This document shows positions 29,217-34,024 of a stretch of DNA of 34,024 bases, piece after piece. The translations under genes were made by a program, and so were the position numbers. Below the pieces are notes generated by a model. It was not told where the DNA came from, searched no databases, and saw only the letters and a program-made list of their open reading frames with translations. Position 1 is the first letter of the stretch; each line of letters opens with the position of its first letter. The stretch covers positions 1-34,024 of IMG/VR virus record IMGVR_UViG_3300023278_000358. One strand, given 5' to 3'. The DNA is from a virus.

Positions 29217-30515
29217 ATGTCAAAAGGCGGTTCGACTACACAAAGCACAGATATTCCAAAATGGTTGGAAGACGCAGCTAAAGAAAACATTAATAAAGGT
29301 CGTGATGTCGCAAGTATAGGTTACACGCCTTACTATGGCCCAGAAGTGGCAGCCTTTAACCCAATGCAACAGCAGTCTATGCAATCTACTGGGAACGCAG
29401 CTAGCGCCTTTGGATTGGCCCCACAGGGCTTTGACGCTACAGCAGGTATTCCACAAGCTCAAACATTCGCAGGTGGCATTCAAGGTTACTCTAGCGCACC
29501 TATGTTTGAACAAGCTTTAAGCAGCCTGCAGCAAAACCGTCCAGGACAGTTTGATGCTATTAGCAATATGTTTATTGACCCATTCACTGGTTCAGCAGGC
29601 TCGAATGGCTCTTCATCTTCAAGTGCCTACGCAAATTCACCAGAGCAAATGAGTCAGATGTTTAGTAATAGCCCTACTAACTTCAGCCAGGGTGGTGGTA
29701 ATACCTCACAAGGCGGTCAAGGCACTGGTTCAAGTTCAAGTTTTGAATCTAGCGGATATGATCGATTCCCAGCAGATAATGCGGGTGGGTTTGGCTACAA
29801 TAACGATATGTTTACTCGGTCGGATACGGGTGCTTATTACCCAATACAAGAGCAAGCTCAGTTAAAAGACATGTTTGGCATGGGTGGCGGTCTTCCAGGA
29901 TTGATGGGGGATATGTTAGGTGGCGACAGCAATATTGTAGGCGGCGCTTTATCCGCTTATGCTGATATGTCACCAGCGTCTGACTTTGTTAATCAAGTTC
30001 GATATGGTATGAATGAAGGCTCCATGCAGCAGTATGAAGCCATGTCTAAGTCTAATCCTAATTGGGCAAGTATGTCTGAGTTTGATAAGGTTGATGCTGC
30101 AAAGAAAGCGTATCAGGCAGGAACAGCATTACCAACACCTACTGCTCAAGCAAATGTAACACCTACACCATACCAAGGTGGCGGCATAGATCCACAGAGC
30201 TACATTAGCAGCGGATACGATCGATACCCTAACGTGGAAGTCACTCCATTGGCTAATAATAACATTGAGGCTTTAGACCTTATGTCTATGTTGGATATGG
30301 AAATTTCACAAGAAGAGTTAGATTATCGAGCGCAACAAGAAGCCGCTAAAAGGCGTATGGCAGCAGAGAAACTGCGCCAAGCTAGTCAATCTAGCAAATC
30401 AGATAGCAACAAACCTGCTCCTGCAACAGGTAGCAGTTGGACTCAAAAATCTCCAGGTAGCGGTGGTAGCTACAGCGGACAAGGCGATAGCTATGATCCA
30501 AGCGGTCGTTTTTAA
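29217..30515 (+). CDS. Virion/ejection protein, Gly/Ser/Gln-rich
   Basis: A 432-residue protein beginning SKGGSTTQSTDIPKWLEDA, an opening I recall for virion proteins between nozzle and ejection genes. Residues about 20-60 are a short helical domain (VASIGYTPYYGPEVAAFN). The rest is of low complexity with Ser, Gly, Gln, Asn and Pro, and repeated SSGYDR(F/Y)P motifs at about 178-184 and 335-341. No enzyme motif. Its neighbours make it an internal or tail-tip component of the DNA-ejection machinery; the exact role is unknown. Confidence 0.72.
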   Translation: MSKGGSTTQSTDIPKWLEDAAKENINKGRDVASIGYTPYYGPEVAAFNPMQQQSMQSTGNAASAFGLAPQGFDATAGIPQAQTFAGGIQGYSSAPMFEQALSSLQQNRPGQFDAISNMFIDPFTGSAGSNGSSSSSAYANSPEQMSQMFSNSPTNFSQGGGNTSQGGQGTGSSSSFESSGYDRFPADNAGGFGYNNDMFTRSDTGAYYPIQEQAQLKDMFGMGGGLPGLMGDMLGGDSNIVGGALSAYADMSPASDFVNQVRYGMNEGSMQQYEAMSKSNPNWASMSEFDKVDAAKKAYQAGTALPTPTAQANVTPTPYQGGGIDPQSYISSGYDRYPNVEVTPLANNNIEALDLMSMLDMEISQEELDYRAQQEAAKRRMAAEKLRQASQSSKSDSNKPAPATGSSWTQKSPGSGGSYSGQGDSYDPSGRF

Positions 30516-30555
30516 ACTAATTGCTAATTAAGCTACTAATACAAGGAATAAGATT

Positions 30556-31866
30556 ATGGCAGGTTCATCACAAGGTATTTCGCAGCAAGCAGGCGGCCTA
30601 GCTGGAAGTTTTGTTGGAGGCGGGCCTGCTCCAATAATGGATATGAGGGCTAGGCTTCCTGATGAAAACGGGTTAGACCCACGTTATTCGCAAATGCCTA
30701 TTCAGCCTAAGCGTGGAGGCGAGATACCTCTTAATGCTACGCCTCAACAAGCGCCGCAGTATGATGTTAATACAGCAGCAGCTCAAGGCTTACAGGCAGC
30801 TCAAATGGGTGCTTCAGCAGAGATGGGCTACAAGCCTATGGCTGTTAATAGCGGTGGTTATCGTCCAGCACAGACAGGCGCTACAGGCTACACTGCTGGT
30901 AACGTAGGCAGCCAGGGGTATGACGCTGCTCAGTCTGGCACAGCTCCTACATTAAGTGCAGGGCAAGTGGCTGCTGGTCAAATAGCTGGCACAGACTTAC
31001 AGAATTATATGAACCCATACGAGAATCAAGTGGTTCAGCAATCGTTGGATGATCTTGAGCGTAGCCGACTAATGGCTCAGAACGTAGGTGGCGCACAAGC
31101 AGGTGCAGCTAACGCATTTGGTGGATCACGACAGGGTATTGCAGAGGCAGAGACTAACAGAGCTTTTGCAGAACAAGCAGCTCGCACAGCTTCTGGATTA
31201 CGTCAGACAGGTTATCAGAATGCACAGCAAATGGCAGGGCAAGACATTGCTACAGGTATGCAAGCAAGCCTAGCTAACCAAGGTGCTAACCTACAGGCAG
31301 GCACAACATCTGCTCAGTTAGGGCAACAACGTGCCTTACAGAATCAGGCAGCACTAAACCAAGCAGGCCAATTCGGTGCAAGTGCAGCCAACCAAGCAGC
31401 ATTGCAGAATCAAGCAGCTTTGAATCAGGCTAGACAATATGGTGCAGGTGCTACTAACCAAGCTTCATTGGCTAACCAAGGTGCTTTTAACCAAGCTGGT
31501 CAGTTTAACTCTAGCCAGAATATGCAGGCACAACTTGCTAACCAAGCAGCAGGTTTATCAGGCTCACAGCAGCGCCTACAAGCAGGCTCACAGCTAGGTA
31601 ACTTGTCTAACCTGGGATTTGGTATGGGTCAAACTATTCAAAACCGTATGGATCAGCAAGGCAGTCAGCAGCAGGCATTGCAGCAGCAGTTAATTAACGC
31701 TGCCAAGCAACAGTACGCAGGTTATACTGGCGCACCAGCAGATTCATTACAGTATTTATTACAAGCGGTTGGCGCAGCTCCAGCAGTAGGCAGTCAAACT
31801 TCTGGATATACTCCAGGCTTATTTGATTATCTATCACTTGGTGCTTCAGCGATTGGGGGAAGATAA
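30556..31866 (+). CDS. Internal virion protein, Ala/Gln repeats
   Basis: A 436-residue protein with AGGAAT before the ATG. Residues about 90-170 contain repeated TGY/AGN short motifs. Residues 255-345 hold imperfect repeats of NQAALNQAxQFGAxAxNQA, very low in charge and likely extended alpha-helical. Central helix LDDLERSRLMAQ at about 160-175 precedes a Gly/Ala-rich loop. Strong amphipathic Ala/Gln helices are known for ejection proteins that cross the envelope. It overlaps the next gene by one base. Confidence 0.72.
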   Translation: MAGSSQGISQQAGGLAGSFVGGGPAPIMDMRARLPDENGLDPRYSQMPIQPKRGGEIPLNATPQQAPQYDVNTAAAQGLQAAQMGASAEMGYKPMAVNSGGYRPAQTGATGYTAGNVGSQGYDAAQSGTAPTLSAGQVAAGQIAGTDLQNYMNPYENQVVQQSLDDLERSRLMAQNVGGAQAGAANAFGGSRQGIAEAETNRAFAEQAARTASGLRQTGYQNAQQMAGQDIATGMQASLANQGANLQAGTTSAQLGQQRALQNQAALNQAGQFGASAANQAALQNQAALNQARQYGAGATNQASLANQGAFNQAGQFNSSQNMQAQLANQAAGLSGSQQRLQAGSQLGNLSNLGFGMGQTIQNRMDQQGSQQQALQQQLINAAKQQYAGYTGAPADSLQYLLQAVGAAPAVGSQTSGYTPGLFDYLSLGASAIGGR

Positions 31867-32882
31867 TGGGTTTACTTGATAGCATTACCAATATGTCTGA
31901 TTCAAACAAAGGCATAGCTTTAGGGCTTGCTTCTGGCTTTGCAGGCATGAGTGGAAATCCCAACGCAGGTGCGATCATGCAGGGCATTGCTCGCCAGCAG
32001 GATGCTTTGGCATTAAGGCGTAAAGAGGCTACTGCTAGTGATAAGCTAGCCTCACAATCTGCTATGGCTATTAAGATGCTTGGTGATAAATTCCCTATGC
32101 TAACGCAAGCTTTACAGGCTGGGATCATATCTCCTAACGATGCTATTACGGCTGCTAGAAAGGGATCGGACGTCAAGGTTGTTGGTAAGTCTTTAGTGGA
32201 TACGGAAGGTAATGTTTTATTTACAAGTGAGGATGCAGGTAGCGGCAGTACAACAGCATTTGATACTTTAAAACTTAGGGCAAAAGACGCTGGTTTTGTA
32301 AAAGGTACTCCAGAGTATAAACAGTTCATGATCCAAGGTGGGGTTAATAAAGGCATGACTTTTACCTCAGATGGTAAAGGCGGAATCACAATGACTCAGG
32401 GTGGGGCTACTATAGCTAAACCAAAAACAGAAGGACAAGCCAACGCTACTGGATTTTGGAACAGAGTTGAAATAGCTAATAAAAACTTAGAAGCATTGGA
32501 GAATCAAGGTACTAGCTTTGCAGGTAATGTTCTTGCATCTTTACCGCTGGGTACTGGTAACTGGCTTCAGACAGAAGAATTTCAGTTGTATTCACAATCT
32601 CAAGAAGATTGGATAAATGCTGTATTGCGTGATGAATCGGGTGCCGCGATTGGCCCTGATGAATTTGAAAGTGCTAAGACTCAGTATTTTCCACAGGTAG
32701 GTGATAAGCCAGCAGTTATAGCTCAAAAGAGAGCAAACAGAAAAACCAAAGAGTTAGGTTTGTATACAAAATCAGGCAATGACACCCAATTTCCTACTGG
32801 CTATACCCCACGATCATCTAGTGGCGCAGGCGGCAAGACAGTTAAGACTTATGACGCACAGGGGAACCTAATCAGTGGCTAA
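31866..32882 (+). CDS. Ejection/internal virion protein
   Basis: A 338-residue helical protein starting GLLDSITNMSDSNKGIALGLASGFAG. Residues about 225-310 (SFAGNVLASLPLGTG, QEDWINAVLRDESGAAIGPDEF, TQYFPQVGDKPAVIAQKRANR) form a block I recall in phage DNA-ejection/structural proteins. It ends in a Gly/Ser-rich tail. It begins in a TAATG overlap with the Ala/Gln-rich protein and overlaps the following large protein by 8 bases. Confidence 0.75.
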   Translation: MGLLDSITNMSDSNKGIALGLASGFAGMSGNPNAGAIMQGIARQQDALALRRKEATASDKLASQSAMAIKMLGDKFPMLTQALQAGIISPNDAITAARKGSDVKVVGKSLVDTEGNVLFTSEDAGSGSTTAFDTLKLRAKDAGFVKGTPEYKQFMIQGGVNKGMTFTSDGKGGITMTQGGATIAKPKTEGQANATGFWNRVEIANKNLEALENQGTSFAGNVLASLPLGTGNWLQTEEFQLYSQSQEDWINAVLRDESGAAIGPDEFESAKTQYFPQVGDKPAVIAQKRANRKTKELGLYTKSGNDTQFPTGYTPRSSSGAGGKTVKTYDAQGNLISG

Positions 32883-34024
32883 TGAAATAGTTATACAAGA
32901 TGAGTCTGGAAATGTAATTGCTGAGTTTGCAGAAGGTACATCTGACGAAGTAATAAAAAAAGTATTAGCTAGGGATTTTCCAAGGAATAAGCCTCAAGCG
33001 CCTTCAGCCGATTGGATGCAAAACCTAAAAGAGCGTGACTATCTACAGCAAGCTCCCATGACTTCCAGAATATTGAAGCAAGCAGAGGGTATACCATTTG
33101 TAGGTGGCTGGATACAGGACGCAGCAGGATTGGTATCACCAGAGCTTGAAGCAAAAACTAAAGCTTTATCAGAGGCCAAACAAAGCCAAGATCCAATTGA
33201 GAGTGCTGCCTTGCAAGCTAGCGGTGCGCTAATCTCTACTGCTGTGGCTGCCCCAGTGGCTGCCCCAGTGGCGTTTGCAAGCTGGCTGTCTAAACTGCCA
33301 ACAGTTCAGAAAATGATTGCATTAGGTGGCACTGGCGGACTTCTAGGTATGTTCGAGGGTGCTGTTAGTGGAGCTGGCAGAGGTGGCGAGGGCAATCGAT
33401 TAGGAGGCGCTACAGAAGGTGCAGTTACAGGTGGTGCAGGTGGTGTATTGGGCGGTCTATTGCCACCAGCAGCAATAAAAGGTTATGAGAATTTAAAGTC
33501 AGCATTTAGAAACTATGGCCCAGAAGAAATAGCAAAATCATTAAATATTTCAGTTCCAGCAGCTCAGGTTATAGGTAATACTTTCCGTGACGCTGGGGGT
33601 GATTTTAAGGTTGCGCTTCAAAACATCTTTAATGCTGGTGAAGAAGGTATGCTTGCTGATTCAGGCGTGGCAGCACAGGCTTTACTTGACGCAGCACAAG
33701 CAACGGGCGGGCGAGCTGCACAAATAGGATCAGAAGAAGTTGCAGGCAGAGTATCTAGGCAAGGCGCACAACTATCTGGAGTTATGGATGCCAAGCTAGG
33801 CGCTCTGCCTAAGTTCGACGGAGTAACTGGCGGTGCAACCGACCTTGCTGAAGGTATTGCTGCCTCCACTAGACCAGCTAGGCAAGCGGCATATAAAGCT
33901 GCTTATGAAACACCTATAGATTATAGTTCTCAGGCAGGTAGAGATATAGAAGCTGTATTTGAAGCAATACCATTAAGGTTTAAAGGTAAGGCTATTGAAA
34001 GAGCCAACGACCAAATGAAGCTTG
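32875..34024 (+). CDS. Ejection protein, N-terminal part (3'-partial, continues at window start)
   Basis: Open frame of 383 codons starting at GTG 32875; the ATG at 32882 meets a stop after two codons. The opening IVIQDESGNVIAEFAEGTSDEVI is the short 'EFxEGTSxEVI' motif common at the front of phage ejection and virion enzymes. A Gly/Ala-rich hydrophobic helix (about 118-200) and coiled segments follow. The last visible block (IDYSSQAGRDIEAVF...ANDQMKL) is normally followed by the block that starts this window, so this gene and the one at 2-982 appear to be one roughly 710-residue gene. Confidence 0.78.
   Translation, partial: MANEIVIQDESGNVIAEFAEGTSDEVIKKVLARDFPRNKPQAPSADWMQNLKERDYLQQAPMTSRILKQAEGIPFVGGWIQDAAGLVSPELEAKTKALSEAKQSQDPIESAALQASGALISTAVAAPVAAPVAFASWLSKLPTVQKMIALGGTGGLLGMFEGAVSGAGRGGEGNRLGGATEGAVTGGAGGVLGGLLPPAAIKGYENLKSAFRNYGPEEIAKSLNISVPAAQVIGNTFRDAGGDFKVALQNIFNAGEEGMLADSGVAAQALLDAAQATGGRAAQIGSEEVAGRVSRQGAQLSGVMDAKLGALPKFDGVTGGATDLAEGIAASTRPARQAAYKAAYETPIDYSSQAGRDIEAVFEAIPLRFKGKAIERANDQMKL

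Noticed and set aside
31311-31560. Tandem DNA repeats suggestive of a CRISPR-like or satellite array
   Set aside because: They are in frame and encode imperfect Ala/Gln/Asn repeats of the virion protein at 30556-31866.
1-34024. CRISPR array, insertion sequence, integrase with attachment site, or reverse transcriptase of a diversity-generating element
   Set aside because: No regularly spaced repeats, transposase or recombinase motifs, tRNA-end repeats or RT motif were found on either strand.

Overview
This window looks like an essentially complete genome (about 34 kb) of a short-tailed, podovirus-like bacteriophage infecting a Gram-negative, probably aquatic, bacterium. The evidence is one coherent set of phage modules with no chromosomal housekeeping genes: portal, scaffold, SU10-type capsid, M15 endolysin, 3-TM holin, NinB/NinG/Erf recombination, terminase, fibres, nozzle and ejection proteins. 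The Gram-negative host is inferred from Sec signal peptides, periplasm-type products and the lysis gene types. No integrase, DNA polymerase, tRNA, CRISPR or insertion sequence was seen. Family assignments are from memory of sequence motifs; no database search was run.

The two ends fall in the same gene. The open reading frame leaving the right end (from 32875) and the one entering at base 2 look like the N- and C-terminal parts of one roughly 710-residue ejection protein. Their frames join if one base (or 1 mod 3) is missing, which implies a circular or circularly permuted genome opened inside this gene.

Layout: (1) 1-5333, right: end of the ejection protein, portal, small protein, scaffold, major capsid, then a UUCG-loop terminator. 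(2) 5396-6487, right: small protein, M15 endolysin, holin, then a hairpin at the convergence point. (3) 6480-10531, left: an early operon with Erf annealase, SSB-like protein, Cro/CI-like regulator, NinB, NinG, a SleB-type cell-wall hydrolase and small unknowns. (4) 10532-10665: divergent control region with two sigma70-like promoters sharing one -35 box. (5) 10666-14916, right: acidic protein, HTH protein with a membrane anchor, a 490-base gene-free stretch with its own strong promoter and helices, then PD-(D/E)XK nuclease, SF2 helicase, primase zinc-ribbon and tiny ORFs. (6) 14968-32882, right: TerS, TerL, a tiny zinc-ribbon protein, a 674-residue protein with an ADP-ribosyltransferase-like region, adaptor, fibre and repeat proteins, a fibre chaperone-like protein, a cassette of five consecutive secreted proteins plus two membrane proteins, the nozzle-like protein, a jelly-roll protein, a GNAT-like protein and ejection/internal virion proteins.

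How it fits together: the leftward and first rightward operons are probably early and are switched by the small HTH proteins at the shared control region. The remainder is the packaging, virion and lysis programme, apparently driven from several isolated TATAAT-type promoters. The most unusual parts are the structured non-coding stretch at 11342-11831, the block of secreted proteins at 23257-25910, a 15-bp identical repeat at two early promoters, a GGAGCA translation-start signature shared by early genes, and a terminator antisense to the leftward operon.
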